A stretch of DNA of 64,000 nucleotides from JAJPKK01 sp963807015 (GCA_963807015.1 CAWEAS010000012.1:1-64000); one strand, 5' to 3'; counted from the stretch's first letter, positions 49,363-58,933 are shown. Made by a program: numbers and translations. The notes: generated by a model not told the origin, from the sequence alone.

Positions 49363-49794
49363 ATGCCATTGTATGAACACGTCTATTTGGCGCGGCAGGA
49401 CCTGTCGCAGCAGCAGGTCGACGATCTGACCGGGCAGTATAAGGGCATTCTCGAGCAGATGGGCGGCAAGGTCGCCAAGGTCGAGTATTGGGGCGTGAAG
49501 TCCCTCACCTACCGCATCCGCAAGAACCGCAAGGCCCATTTCACCTTGCTGAACATCGATGCGCCGTCAGCGGCGCTCAACGAAGTAGAGCGCCAGCAGC
49601 ACATCAGCGAGGACGTCCTGCGGTCGATCACGATCCGCGTCGACGAACTCGAAGCCGGCCCGTCGGCGATGATGCGCAAGGCCGACCGCGACCGCGATCG
49701 TGACGAGCGCCGCGGCGACCGGCGACGGGATCGCGACGGACGCGGTCGTGATGATCGCCCCGAAGGCGACGAAGCCGAAGTGACGGAGGAGTGA
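49363..49794 (+). CDS. rpsF: 30S ribosomal protein S6
   Basis: 143 residues from the ATG at 49363, after AAGGAGAGGCACACCC. MPLYEHVYLARQDLSQQQVD and KVEYWGVKSLTYRIRKNRKA are the S6 core. The last 45 residues form an Arg/Asp/Glu-rich tail, as in many alphaproteobacteria. A longer frame from 49258 is not supported. Confidence 0.97.
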   Translation: MPLYEHVYLARQDLSQQQVDDLTGQYKGILEQMGGKVAKVEYWGVKSLTYRIRKNRKAHFTLLNIDAPSAALNEVERQQHISEDVLRSITIRVDELEAGPSAMMRKADRDRDRDERRGDRRRDRDGRGRDDRPEGDEAEVTEE

Positions 49795-49798
49795 CGCC

Positions 49799-50059
49799 AT
49801 GAGCTTTACCCAAGGCGGAGGCGGTGGAGGCGGCGCACGTCGCCCGTTCTTCCGGCGGCGCAAGACCTGTCCGTTCTCCGGCGCGAACGCACCGAAGATC
49901 GACTACAAGGATGTCCGGTTGTTGCAGCGCTATATCTCCGAGCGCGGCAAGATCGTGCCGAGCCGCATCACTGCCGTCTCGGCACGCAAGCAGCGTGAAC
50001 TCGCGCGCGCCGTCAAGCGCGCCCGGTTCCTGGGGCTGTTGCCCTACGTGATCCAGTAA
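49799..50059 (+). CDS. rpsR: 30S ribosomal protein S18
   Basis: 86 residues. RRKTCPFSGANAPKIDYKDV, LLQRYISERGKIVPSRITAV and SARKQRELARAVKRARFLGL define S18. It starts 4 nt after the rpsF stop. It pairs with S6 on the platform of the small subunit. Confidence 0.97.
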   Translation: MSFTQGGGGGGGARRPFFRRRKTCPFSGANAPKIDYKDVRLLQRYISERGKIVPSRITAVSARKQRELARAVKRARFLGLLPYVIQ

Positions 50060-50140
50060 TCAGGGATCAGAAATCAGGGACCTGACGGGCTTTCAATCTG
50101 ACGGCTTGCTGATCCCTGACGCCTGATCACTGATGCCTGA
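50060..50140. repeat. Intergenic palindromic repeat after rpsR
   Basis: TCAGGGATCAG (50060-50070) and CTGATCCCTGA (50109-50119) are perfect 11-bp inverted repeats. Inside lies TCAGG-GA-CCTGA. More copies of the CCTGATCA/CTGA pattern run to about 50140. This CTGATCCCTGA type is scattered in related genomes and may act as a terminator here. Confidence 0.5.
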
Positions 50141-50204
50141 ACTCCGGTTGGGGCGGGCGTGACCCGTCTCTAACCGCTCCCTAAACGAGCGGGACAGCTA
50201 GGTA

Positions 50205-51179
50205 ATGGTGCAGATCGTCCTGATTGGAATTGGCGCCGGCGCCGCCGCGGCATTGTTGTTCGCGTCGGTGACATCGGGCGTGATCCTGTCGGTCCTGCTG
50301 TTCTATCTCGCGCCGTTGCCGATCATGATCGCGGCACTGGGATGGAGCCACTGGGCCGGCCTTGCCGCCGCTGTCACCGCTTCCTCCTGCCTCGGGATCG
50401 CCTTCGGCGGCCTGTTTTTCGTGGCGTTCCTGACCGGCGTCGCGGCGCCCGCATGGTGGCTGAGCTACCTTGCGCTTCTCGGCCGCCCCGTGCCGAACGG
50501 CGGCGGCACGGACATCGAATGGTACCCCGTCGGACGCCTCGTCCTGTGGGCCGCGATCCTCGCAGCGCTCATCATCATGATCGCGCTCGCAAGCCTCGGC
50601 GGAGATGAACAGGGTGTGCACACAAGCCTGCGGGGCGCGCTCGACGGAATCTTGAGGCTGCAAACGGGCGCCGGAACCACCGGGCCGCTGCGCGTTCCCG
50701 GCATCGAAGATCCCGACCGGCTGCTCGACCTGCTGGCGACCGCCCTGCCCCCGATGGCCGCGGTCATCGCGACGCTCACGCAGGCGTTCAACCTGTGGCT
50801 CGCCGCACAGGTGGTGCGGCTCTCCGGCCGACTGCGCCGCCCGTGGCCCGATCTCACCGCCATGGCATTTCCGACGGCGTCCGCTGCGCTGCTGCCGATC
50901 GCTGTCGCCGGCACTTTCATTCCGGGGCTTCCGGGCCTGTTCGCGGGTCTGTTCGCGGCGACGCTTGCGGTCGCGTTCGCGATCATCGGCTTCGCGTTCG
51001 TGCACGCAGTGACTCGCCCGCTGTCCGCGCGCCCTGTGCTTCTCACCGGCACATATCTCCTGGTGGGTATCGTCGGCTGGCCGGCGCTGATCATGACCCT
51101 GGTCGGTCTCTTCGAAACGGTGTTCCGCTGGCGCGAGCGCAGCCAAAAGCGCGGCCCGCCGATCGTTCCCGAGACCTAA
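50205..51179 (+). CDS. DUF2232 membrane protein
   Basis: 324 residues with seven to nine transmembrane helices (for example TSGVILSVLLFYLAPLPIMI, VGRLVLWAAILAALIIMIAL, LLTGTYLLVGIVGWPALIM). It belongs to the DUF2232 family, which in this group lies between rpsR and rplI. No function is known. Confidence 0.88.
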   Translation: MVQIVLIGIGAGAAAALLFASVTSGVILSVLLFYLAPLPIMIAALGWSHWAGLAAAVTASSCLGIAFGGLFFVAFLTGVAAPAWWLSYLALLGRPVPNGGGTDIEWYPVGRLVLWAAILAALIIMIALASLGGDEQGVHTSLRGALDGILRLQTGAGTTGPLRVPGIEDPDRLLDLLATALPPMAAVIATLTQAFNLWLAAQVVRLSGRLRRPWPDLTAMAFPTASAALLPIAVAGTFIPGLPGLFAGLFAATLAVAFAIIGFAFVHAVTRPLSARPVLLTGTYLLVGIVGWPALIMTLVGLFETVFRWRERSQKRGPPIVPET

Positions 51180-51241
51180 ACCGACCGCTTGACGCCACAT
51201 CGAACTCGACAACCAAAACGACATCACAAGGAGAAGAAGCA

Positions 51242-51844
51242 ATGGAAGTCATTCTGCTCGAACGCGTCGCCAAGCTCGGCCAGATGGGAGAGGTCGTCCG
51301 CGTGAAGGACGGATTCGCCCGCAATTTCCTGCTGCCCCAAGGCAAGGCCTTGCGCGCCACCAAGGATAACCGCACCAAGTTCGACTCTATGAAATCGCAG
51401 CTTGAAGCGCGCAATCTCGAGCTCAAGGGCGACGCCGAGAAGGTCAGCACCAAGCTCGACGGCCAGAGCTTCGCGGTCATCCGCCAGGCATCCGAAACCG
51501 GCCAGCTCTATGGTTCGGTCTCCCCGCGCGACCTCGTCGCGATTCTGGCGAATGGCGGCTTTACCGTTTCGCGCGGCCAGATCGTGCTCAACACGCCGAT
51601 CAAGACCATCGGGCTGCACAAGGTACCGGTTGCGCTGCACCCCGAGATCGAAGTGTCAATTACCATCAATGTGGCCCGCAGCGCCGACGAGGCCGAGCGG
51701 ATCGCCCGCGGCGAGGATGTGACGGCGCGTCGCGAGGAAACGCCGGTAATCCTGACCGGCGATGCCGCGGCCGAGGAGTTCTTCGAGAATCCGCAGCCCG
51801 ACACTGAGGCACAACCGGAAGCGCCTGCGGCCGGAAAGAGCTGA
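51242..51844 (+). CDS. rplI: 50S ribosomal protein L9
   Basis: 200 residues from the ATG at 51242, after GGAGAAGAAGCA. The start MEVILLERVAKLGQMGEVVR and VKDGFARNFLLPQGKA are the L9 signature. The C-terminal domain is typical and an acidic/Ala tail extends it. Next is the convergent gene 51865-52788. Confidence 0.97.
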   Translation: MEVILLERVAKLGQMGEVVRVKDGFARNFLLPQGKALRATKDNRTKFDSMKSQLEARNLELKGDAEKVSTKLDGQSFAVIRQASETGQLYGSVSPRDLVAILANGGFTVSRGQIVLNTPIKTIGLHKVPVALHPEIEVSITINVARSADEAERIARGEDVTARREETPVILTGDAAAEEFFENPQPDTEAQPEAPAAGKS

Positions 51845-51864
51845 GGACTGGCCCGCGAGGCTCG

Positions 51865-52788
51865 TTACCGGATCAGCGGAATGGGGGCGGGTGCGCGCTC
51901 CGCAGCGGGCGCACTGCCATTCGATGCCGGAGCGGCTGGCGGCGCTGGTGCTACGGGAGCCGGCTCGGTCGCGGCTGCGGCCGGCGTCGCTGCGTTGGCA
52001 GGCGGTGTTGCGATGGCTGCTGCTGGGGCGGGAGCAGCCGCTGGGGCGGGAGTTGCCACGGCGGCCGGCGTTGGGACGGCTTTCTCCGGTGCAGCCGGCG
52101 ACGCTGCCGCCGGCGGCGTGCCCGGGAATGCGGTCGGCGCGGCGGCTTGCGCGGTGCTATCGCGGCGCTGATGCGGCTTCGGCGGCCGCGACTTGGCGGC
52201 TTCAGCGGCGACACCTTCGAGATTAAGCCCGCTCAAGATGTAAGCGCGCATCTGGTCGAGCGGATCCGTCGTTTCGGCGGGACGGTCACTCGCGGCGTTC
52301 GCGGATCGCACGGGAGCATCGGCCGGACGGTTCGCCTCTGTCGGTGTTCGCGGCGTACGTGACGGCTCCGTCGTTCCGGTTGCGGCCTGCCCCTCCTCGC
52401 GGGAGCGTCCCTTTTCGCCGTCGCCCCCGAGATTGGCATTGCGCCGCTTGCTCTCGGCACTCTTGGCCTCTCCGTTCTTTGCCTGGCCCTCTTCGGCGGC
52501 CTCCAGGGGCTTGCGGGGCTCCGGCGGCAGGTTGCCGCCGTTCGCCAGGATGTAGGCGGCGAGCGTCACCGCACTTTGCGGCTTGGTGGTGTAGTGTTCG
52601 CGCAGGAACCCCGCGATCGCGCGCACGTCGCGGCCCTTGGCGAGGCCTCTCGCGTCCCGGTGACAGGCGGAGCAATCCGAGCCGAACAGCTGAGCCGGCG
52701 TCTTGCCCGCCGTGAAATCTTGCGCATGCGCGACGCCTGTGGCCAGCGCGAGCATAAGTCCCAACCCAAAACCGGACGTTCGCTTCAT
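51865..52788 (-). CDS. Exported cytochrome c-like protein with long Pro/Ala tail
   Basis: 307 residues from the ATG at 52788. A signal peptide ends at VAHA. One CxxCH haem motif (DCSACHRDARG) follows within 30 residues and the small domain (AIAGFLREHYTTKPQSAVTL) resembles a class I cytochrome, so a single c-type haem is likely, though no axial Met is obvious. The remaining 190 residues are charged then Ala/Pro-rich and disordered. The role is unknown. Confidence 0.75.
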   Translation of the reverse strand: MKRTSGFGLGLMLALATGVAHAQDFTAGKTPAQLFGSDCSACHRDARGLAKGRDVRAIAGFLREHYTTKPQSAVTLAAYILANGGNLPPEPRKPLEAAEEGQAKNGEAKSAESKRRNANLGGDGEKGRSREEGQAATGTTEPSRTPRTPTEANRPADAPVRSANAASDRPAETTDPLDQMRAYILSGLNLEGVAAEAAKSRPPKPHQRRDSTAQAAAPTAFPGTPPAAASPAAPEKAVPTPAAVATPAPAAAPAPAAAIATPPANAATPAAAATEPAPVAPAPPAAPASNGSAPAAERAPAPIPLIR

Positions 52789-52994
52789 CGACGAGCAACC
52801 CCCGTAAGACATCGACCCGTAAGACGTGGACTTGGCGTTCGGGCTCTTCTTCTAGCCCATTCAAGAGGCCGCGTGACCCCTCGTCGGCGGAATTTCGAGA
52901 TATTGTGATTCGCTTAACCCTGGTGGGCAGGTGCCACTCCCGCGATCCGCCTCACCATCTGCAATATTGTCGCATCAGTTTCGCATCTTGAAGG

Positions 52995-53020
52995 GAACCA
53001 AAAGCGGCGGATTTCCGTTG
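52995..53020 (+). promoter_or_regulatory. Sigma-EcfG-type promoter (GGAAC-N17-CGTT)
   Basis: GGAAC at 52995-52999 and CGTT at 53017-53020 are 17 nt apart, matching the general stress response promoter consensus of alphaproteobacteria. It lies 136 bp upstream of the chosen cfa start in an otherwise empty 367-bp gap (52789-53155). Confidence 0.6.
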
Positions 53021-53155
53021 CCGAGTGGCACGAATTTTGTTTTAATTCAGGTATATGGGAGGCCAGCGAGTATCCAGGCAAAGTCCTGGTCCCGGCCGGA
53101 GAACTGGCGTTTCGTCCGACCGGGCGCGGCTTCACATGGCGCGTTGAGGTCGGCC

Positions 53156-54403
53156 ATGGAATGGATGCTACGAGCAGCGCTGGCGCATATCGATCGCGGC
53201 AACCTGCGCATCACTCTCGCAAGCGGAAAACCAGTTTTCTTCGGCGACGGAACGGGGCCCCTGGTGGCGGTGCGATTTAGCTCCGCCGCCGCCCAATGGG
53301 GCGTCATGCTCAACCCCGACCTTAAGCTCGGCGAAGCGTATATGAACGGGACCTTCGTGCTCGAGTCCGGGTCGATCGCCGATTTCGTCGACCTGGTGCT
53401 GCAGAAGAAATTCGTGTGGCCGCGCTGGATCAGGGCGATCGCGTCACTGCGCTATCCTTGGCGCCGGATCATGCAGATCAACGTGCGATCGCGGGCCCGG
53501 CGCAATGTCGCGCATCACTATGATCTGGACGGCCAACTCTACTCTCTCTTCCTCGACAGCGATCGCCAGTACAGCTGCGCCTATTTCGAGACGCCGAACG
53601 AAAGTTTGGACGACGCCCAACTCGCCAAAAAGCGTCACGTCGCGGCCAAGCTCATGATCGGCCCGGACCAGCGGGTCCTCGACATCGGCTGCGGCTGGGG
53701 CGGCCTTGCGCTTTACATCGCGGAACACTGCGGCGCCAAGGTCACCGGCATCACCTTGTCGAAGGAGCAGCTCGGAGTGGCGCGCGGCCGCGCCCAGGAG
53801 CGCGACCTTTCGGGCCGCGCCACATTCCGCGCCATCGACTACCGTGACGTCAGCGGGACCTTCGACCGCATCGTCTCAGTCGGCATGTTCGAGCATGTCG
53901 GCATCAACTTCTACAATACCTACTTCGCCAAATGCGCCGACGTCCTCGCCGAGGACGGCGTGATGGTGCTGCATTCGATCGGCCGTTCGTCGCGGCCCGG
54001 CGCAACCAATGCGTGGATTTCCAAGTACATCTTCCCCGGCGGCTATATCCCCTCCCTGTCCGAGGTGATGCCCGCGATCGAACGCGCCGGCCTCCTGGTG
54101 ACCGACATCGAGATCCTGCGCCTGCATTATGCGGAGACCCTCAAGGCGTGGCGCGACCGGTTCCTTGCCCATCGCGCCGAGGTCGAGCGCATCTATGACG
54201 CGCGCTTCGTGCGGATGTGGGAGTTCTACCTCGCCTGCTCGGAATCAGCCTTCCGCCGCCAGGACATGATGGTGATGCAAGTCCAGCTCACGAAGCGGCA
54301 GGGCGTGGTGCCGATCACCCGCGACTACATCATGCAGGCGGAGACACGGCTGCGCGCACTCGAAGGCGGCCATCCCACACCGCTGCGACTTGCCGGCGAG
54401 TGA
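53156..54403 (+). CDS. Cyclopropane-fatty-acyl-phospholipid synthase
   Basis: 415 residues from the ATG at 53156, preceded by TGAGGT; the long upstream frame is not supported. The Rossmann fold carries VLDIGCGWGGLALYIAEHCG, then GITLSKEQLGVA and SVGMFEHVGINFYNTYF, and the C-terminal MWEFYLACSESAFR holds the conserved Cys. It adds a methylene group from S-adenosylmethionine to unsaturated acyl chains in the membrane. The EcfG-like promoter upstream fits induction by stress. Confidence 0.93.
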   Translation: MEWMLRAALAHIDRGNLRITLASGKPVFFGDGTGPLVAVRFSSAAAQWGVMLNPDLKLGEAYMNGTFVLESGSIADFVDLVLQKKFVWPRWIRAIASLRYPWRRIMQINVRSRARRNVAHHYDLDGQLYSLFLDSDRQYSCAYFETPNESLDDAQLAKKRHVAAKLMIGPDQRVLDIGCGWGGLALYIAEHCGAKVTGITLSKEQLGVARGRAQERDLSGRATFRAIDYRDVSGTFDRIVSVGMFEHVGINFYNTYFAKCADVLAEDGVMVLHSIGRSSRPGATNAWISKYIFPGGYIPSLSEVMPAIERAGLLVTDIEILRLHYAETLKAWRDRFLAHRAEVERIYDARFVRMWEFYLACSESAFRRQDMMVMQVQLTKRQGVVPITRDYIMQAETRLRALEGGHPTPLRLAGE

Positions 54404-54641
54404 GACGCGCGTCGTTTGCGGTAAAGCCGTCAAGACTTTTGCATCGCCACAACGCCAACAAAATTTTTTGGTGGTGATTGAGGGGAAAATCGAACACCAT
54501 CGTTCCCAATCCGGCGGCGAACATGCTTACTGACCCCGCGCCGGTCATTGTTCGCTTGGTCTGGATCGGGGGACGACGGTTGGTTGAGCGTAGTGCAGTG
54601 GCGTTTCTCTAGAAAAAATCAGCCCCTAAAATCGGGACGTC

Positions 54642-56139
54642 ATGGCGCTCGAATCGACTGCTCGCAAGCAGGCGGCGGATACCACGCCGCCTTTCCGTAC
54701 CGCTCCGCACAATATCGAGCTGGAGCAGGCGCTGCTTGGCGCGATCCTCGTCAACAACGAGGCGTTCTACCGCGTCTCGGACTTCCTTGAGCCGACCCAT
54801 TTCTTCGAGCCGATCCACCAGAAGGTCTTCGAGGTCGCCGCGAGCTTGATTCGGATCGGCAAGACCGCGACGCCGATCACGCTCAAGACCTTCCTGCCGC
54901 CGGACATCGACATCGCCGGGCTCACGGTCAGCCAATACCTGGCGCGACTTGCCGCCGAGGCCACCACCGTCATCAACGCCGCCGACTACGGCCGCAACAT
55001 CTATGATCTCGCGATCCGCCGCTCACTGATCGGCATCGGCGAGGCAATGGTGAACACCGCCTATGATGCTGGCGTCAACGAACGCCCGCAGGATCAGATC
55101 GAGCTGGCCGAGCGCAGCCTCTACGAACTTGCCGAGACCGGCCGCTACGACGGCGGCTTCCAGCGGTTCGCCGAAGCGCTGACCACCGCCGTCGAGATGG
55201 CGGCGCACGCCTATCAGCGCGACGGGAAGTTGTCGGGCCTCGCCACCGGGCTCAAGGACCTCGACCGCATGATGGGCGGTCTGCAGAAGTCCGACCTCGT
55301 CATCCTCGCGGGCCGTCCCGGCATGGGCAAGACCGCGCTTGCGACCAACCTCGCCTACAACGTGGCGCGGAGTTGGGAAGGCAGCGTGCGCGCTGACGGC
55401 CATATCGAGTTCGACGAACGGCGGCATCGTCGGGTTCTTCTCGCTCGAAATGTCGGCAGAGCAGCTTGCCACGCGTATCATCGCCGAGCAGTCGGAAATC
55501 CCTTCCTACCGCATCCGGCGCGGCGAAATCGAACCCGGCGACTTCGACCGCATCGCCGGAGTTGCGAAGGAAATGGAGCAGATCCCGCTCTATATCGACG
55601 AGACCGGCGGCCTTGCGATCGCCCAGCTCGCGGCGCGCGCGCGCCGCCTTAAGCGCCAGCGCGGCCTCGACCTGCTCGTGATCGACTATATCCAGCTGCT
55701 CCAGGGCTCTAGTCGGCGCGCGAGCGAAGGCCGGGTGCAGGAGGTGACCGAGATCACCACGAGCCTCAAGGCGCTCGCCAAGGAACTCAACATTCCGATC
55801 ATTGCGCTGTCGCAGTTGTCGCGCCAGGTGGAAAACCGCGACGACAAGCGGCCGCAACTCTCCGATCTGCGCGAATCGGGCTCGATCGAGCAAGACGCCG
55901 ACGTGGTGATGTTCGTGTTTCGCGAAGAGTATTACCTGCGCAATCGCGAGCCGCGGCCCGGCAGCGACGAGCATTTCAAGTGGCAGGCGGAGATGGAGGC
56001 TGTGCACGGCCGCGCCGAGGTCATTCTCGGCAAGCAGCGCCACGGACCGACGGGAACGGTCGGGCTACAATTCAAGGCCGACGTGACGCGTTTCTCCGAC
56101 CTTGCCGAAGACGATCGGCTGCCGACGCAGTATCCGTAA
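54642..56139 (+). pseudogene. dnaB: Replicative DNA helicase DnaB, frameshifted
   Basis: Residues 1-260 in the first frame include HNIELEQALLGAILVNNEAF (N-terminal domain) and the P-loop LAGRPGMGKTALATNLAYNV. After GHIEF near 55415 the frame shifts by +1 and continues TNGGIVGFFSLEMSAEQLAT, LLVIDYIQLLQG and RQVENRDDKRPQLSDLRESG to the stop at 56139. One extra base between about 55405 and 55420 explains it; no slippery sequence is visible. DnaB is essential, so an error or a second copy elsewhere is more likely than true loss. The total restored length is about 498 residues. Confidence 0.92.
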
Positions 56140-56151
56140 CCCGACGCCGCT

Positions 56152-57084
56152 TCAATTTTTGCCGGCCGCAACGATCCGCAGCGCGATCGCGGCACCGGCC
56201 AGCATGTCCCAGCCCGAGCTGTGCCCGATGTCACGGGCGCTCGTGACCGCCGCCGCGACATCGCCAACCACGAGCGCGGCAACCGTATCGCAGAGCCGCT
56301 CCCCATAATGCCCAGACGCCGTCGCCCGCAGGAAGCAGGCACTCAGCTGCGACGTGAGCGCCGTCGCCGACGGAACGACGATGTCGGCGAGAGCGGCGCA
56401 AATGCGCTGTTCGCCAAGCGCATCGAGCATCGCGAGCGCACCGCACAGGACATCGTCACCGGACGGAGTCAGGCCATGGCCGAGTCCGAGCAGATCGTGG
56501 ACATCATCCGAAGATGGGTTCTCGCCGCGACGCGCGCCGGCAAGCCAAAGCTCGAACTGCGCCACGCGCCGTGCCGGCAGCGCCGCGACAGCCATTCGCG
56601 TCGCGAATGCCGCACGCGCGAGGCCCTCGGCCGGCGCATCGCTTGCGACGCGGCGTGCGAGCGCCGCGAAAGCTTCCGCCGAGAAGGCGTCTCGCGGTGC
56701 CGTCGGCCATGCGGGCGAGCGCCACGTCTCGCAGCCCTCGAGGCTCAGCGTCAACGCGCCAACTGTAATCTGGCGCGCCGATATTTCGGCGTCCTCCCCT
56801 GCCCGCAAGCCGAAGTCGCCTGGTCGCGTTGCACCGAATTCGGCAACGAGCGTCAGCGGGCCGTTGCCGATCGCCGGCGCTCCGACGCACAGGAAGTCCT
56901 CGCCGCATTGCAGATGAAAGCTGCGCTCGAACACGCCGGCCACCTGCGCGCGTCCGCCGCGGCGGCAGATATCCTCCGCCAACGCACCCCGGCGCCGAAC
57001 AGTGATGACGCCCGCACCTTGCATCGGTGCGATGACGGCTTTCACTTCCTCGGTCGCCAGGCGGCCACTCACATGTGTACTCAT
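56152..57084 (-). CDS. DUF2877 (AllH-like) protein
   Basis: 310 residues from the ATG at 57084. LLGLGHGLTPSGDDVLCGAL is the family's conserved motif, and GERLCDTVAALVVGD follows. E. coli AllH is a member of this family and acts in oxamate/allantoin breakdown. It is divergent from the amidohydrolase, 180 bp apart, and its stop faces dnaB. Confidence 0.82.
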   Translation of the reverse strand: MSTHVSGRLATEEVKAVIAPMQGAGVITVRRRGALAEDICRRGGRAQVAGVFERSFHLQCGEDFLCVGAPAIGNGPLTLVAEFGATRPGDFGLRAGEDAEISARQITVGALTLSLEGCETWRSPAWPTAPRDAFSAEAFAALARRVASDAPAEGLARAAFATRMAVAALPARRVAQFELWLAGARRGENPSSDDVHDLLGLGHGLTPSGDDVLCGALAMLDALGEQRICAALADIVVPSATALTSQLSACFLRATASGHYGERLCDTVAALVVGDVAAAVTSARDIGHSSGWDMLAGAAIALRIVAAGKN

Positions 57085-57160
57085 AGTTGAACTGCATCGT
57101 TTCAAAGGTGAGCGCGTCCGTGAGCCTCCGGTCAAGCCGGCACGATCTATTTCGACCGCA

Positions 57161-57241
57161 GGGAACCCATCGTCGTTCCCGATCGCGACCTTTACGCTGA
57201 CGCCGCCGCCAGCGGTCGCTAATGTTATGTTCCCTCATAAC
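57161..57241. promoter_or_regulatory. Two dyads in the divergent DUF2877/amidohydrolase region
   Basis: GGGAAC-N8-GTTCCC (57161-57180) and GTTATG-N6-CATAAC (57224-57241) are both perfect 6-bp dyads. The second ends 23 bp before the amidohydrolase start. Either could be an operator for a regulator of this catabolic group; the regulator is not in view. Confidence 0.4.
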
Positions 57242-57264
57242 TTCGCACACCCAGAGGACGGCCG

Positions 57265-58833
57265 ATGAATACGAAAGCGACCCGTGGCGTCATTCTCATT
57301 CGCAACGGCCGCGTTTATGACCATGACGGCGATGTCGATTTGCCGCCGATCGCCGATCTCCTCATTGTCGATGGCGTGATTGCGGCGGTGCGTCCCGGCA
57401 TTGCACGAGCGCTCGCGCAAGGCGAAGCAGTCGCCGAACTCGGCGCACGCAGCATCGAGCAGACGATCGACGCAAGCGACAAGCTCGTCATGCCGGGCTT
57501 CGTCAACGCGCACTATCACTCGCATGACGTCCTCCTCAAAGGCTGCTTCGAGACGATTCCCCTCGAACTCTGGCTCCTGAGCGCGCTCCCGCCGAGCTAC
57601 CCCAAGCGGAGCACGGCCGAAATCCGTGCGCGCACGCTCCTCGGCGCATTCGAGTGTCTGCGCAGCGGCATGACCACCGTCCAGGATCTCTGCACGATCT
57701 ATCCGTACGACGAGGAGCATCTCGAAGCGATCCTCAAGGCTTATGAAGACGTGGGCATCCGCTGCGTGTTCGCGCTGCAATTCGCCGACATGGCAGGCGC
57801 GAAATCGATTCCGTTCTGGGATGAGGTGGTGCCGCCGGCGCAGCGTGGGTCGCTCGCCGGATCGGTCGAACCGTTCCAGGGCATCAATCTGCCGCAGCTT
57901 CTGCGCGAGGTCGCGACTTCGCAGCGCGACCGCAATCCCCGCCTGACATTCGCGCTCGGCCCGACGAGCCCGGAACGCTGCACGCCCGGCATCCTGACCA
58001 AGCTCGCCGAATTGTCGGATGCCGAAAGGCTTCCGGTCTACACCCATGTCTATGAATCGCGGGCGATGACTTTGATCGCCCGCCAGACCCACGGGTCCGA
58101 CGATGGTTCTCTCATCAACTACCTCAAGCGCGTCGGCCTGCTGACGCCGCGAACGAACCTTGCCCACAGCGTGTGGATGACGCCGGCCGAGATCGAAGCG
58201 ATCGCCGAGGCCGGAACGAACGTCGTTCTCAATCCGGTCGGCAATCTGAAGACGCGCAGCGGCATCGCGCCCATCCGCAGCTACTTGAAGAAGGGCGTCC
58301 GCGTTGCGCTTGGCTGCGACAATTGCAGCTGCAGCGACTCCCAGAACATGTTCCAGACCATGAAGCTTTTTGCGGGACTTGCGGCGGTCACTCAGCCGGA
58401 GCCCGGCCCGCCGACGGCGGCGGACGCCATCCGCTCGGCCACCATCGGCGGCGCGCGCACGGCCGGATTGGACGGGCGGATCGGCGCCCTGCGTCCGGGC
58501 ATGGCCGCCGATCTCTTCATTGTCGATCTCACCGATCCATCCTTCGTGCCGCTCAACAGCATCGCGCGCCAGATCGTGTTCACCGAGAGCGGGCGAGGCG
58601 TCGAGACGGTCATCGTCGACGGGCGCGTAGTCATTGCGGACCGGAAAATTACGACATTGGACGAGCGCGCCCTGCGAGAAGAGGTTGCCGACCTGATGAA
58701 GGTACTGCGCAAGGATATCGAGGTGGTGATGCAGCGAAACGCTGCCATGCTGCCCTATCTGCAGATGGCGCAGCGCAAGACCTGGGAAACCGATATCGGC
58801 CTCAATCGCTACGTGGGGAACGCCGACGACTGA
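57265..58833 (+). CDS. Amidohydrolase-family deaminase
   Basis: 522 residues. FVNAHYHSHDVLLKG gives the HxH metal site, TLAELSDAE... and VYTHVYES a further His, LAHSVWMT the next His and LGCDNCSCSDSQNMF the Asp. The layout is that of the ATZ/TRZ-like deaminases acting on guanine, 8-oxoguanine, 5'-methylthioadenosine or melamine-type rings. The substrate cannot be fixed. The TRAP transporter follows. Confidence 0.85.
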   Translation: MNTKATRGVILIRNGRVYDHDGDVDLPPIADLLIVDGVIAAVRPGIARALAQGEAVAELGARSIEQTIDASDKLVMPGFVNAHYHSHDVLLKGCFETIPLELWLLSALPPSYPKRSTAEIRARTLLGAFECLRSGMTTVQDLCTIYPYDEEHLEAILKAYEDVGIRCVFALQFADMAGAKSIPFWDEVVPPAQRGSLAGSVEPFQGINLPQLLREVATSQRDRNPRLTFALGPTSPERCTPGILTKLAELSDAERLPVYTHVYESRAMTLIARQTHGSDDGSLINYLKRVGLLTPRTNLAHSVWMTPAEIEAIAEAGTNVVLNPVGNLKTRSGIAPIRSYLKKGVRVALGCDNCSCSDSQNMFQTMKLFAGLAAVTQPEPGPPTAADAIRSATIGGARTAGLDGRIGALRPGMAADLFIVDLTDPSFVPLNSIARQIVFTESGRGVETVIVDGRVVIADRKITTLDERALREEVADLMKVLRKDIEVVMQRNAAMLPYLQMAQRKTWETDIGLNRYVGNADD

Positions 58834-58882
58834 CGCGCGTGCGGCGCGACCGGTTCACGTACTGCGGTTTGTGCGGATATTC

Positions 58883-58910
58883 AGAGGTCGGTTGCAAGAG
58901 GTCGGTTGTA
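58883..58910 (+). repeat. 14-bp tandem direct repeat upstream of the TRAP operon
   Basis: AGAGGTCGGTTGCA and AGAGGTCGGTTGTA, 14 bp apart with one mismatch. It lies about 25 bp upstream of a sigma-54-like element and could be a regulator site. Confidence 0.5.
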
Positions 58911-58933
58911 CTTGGCACCGTCGCCCCTCAAGA

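Noticed and set aside
52931..53155. 75-residue N-terminal extension of the cyclopropane synthase
   Set aside because: It contains the EcfG-like promoter and no family similarity.
55405..55425. Programmed frameshift in dnaB
   Set aside because: No slippery heptamer, stop-codon context or downstream stem is seen at the join.
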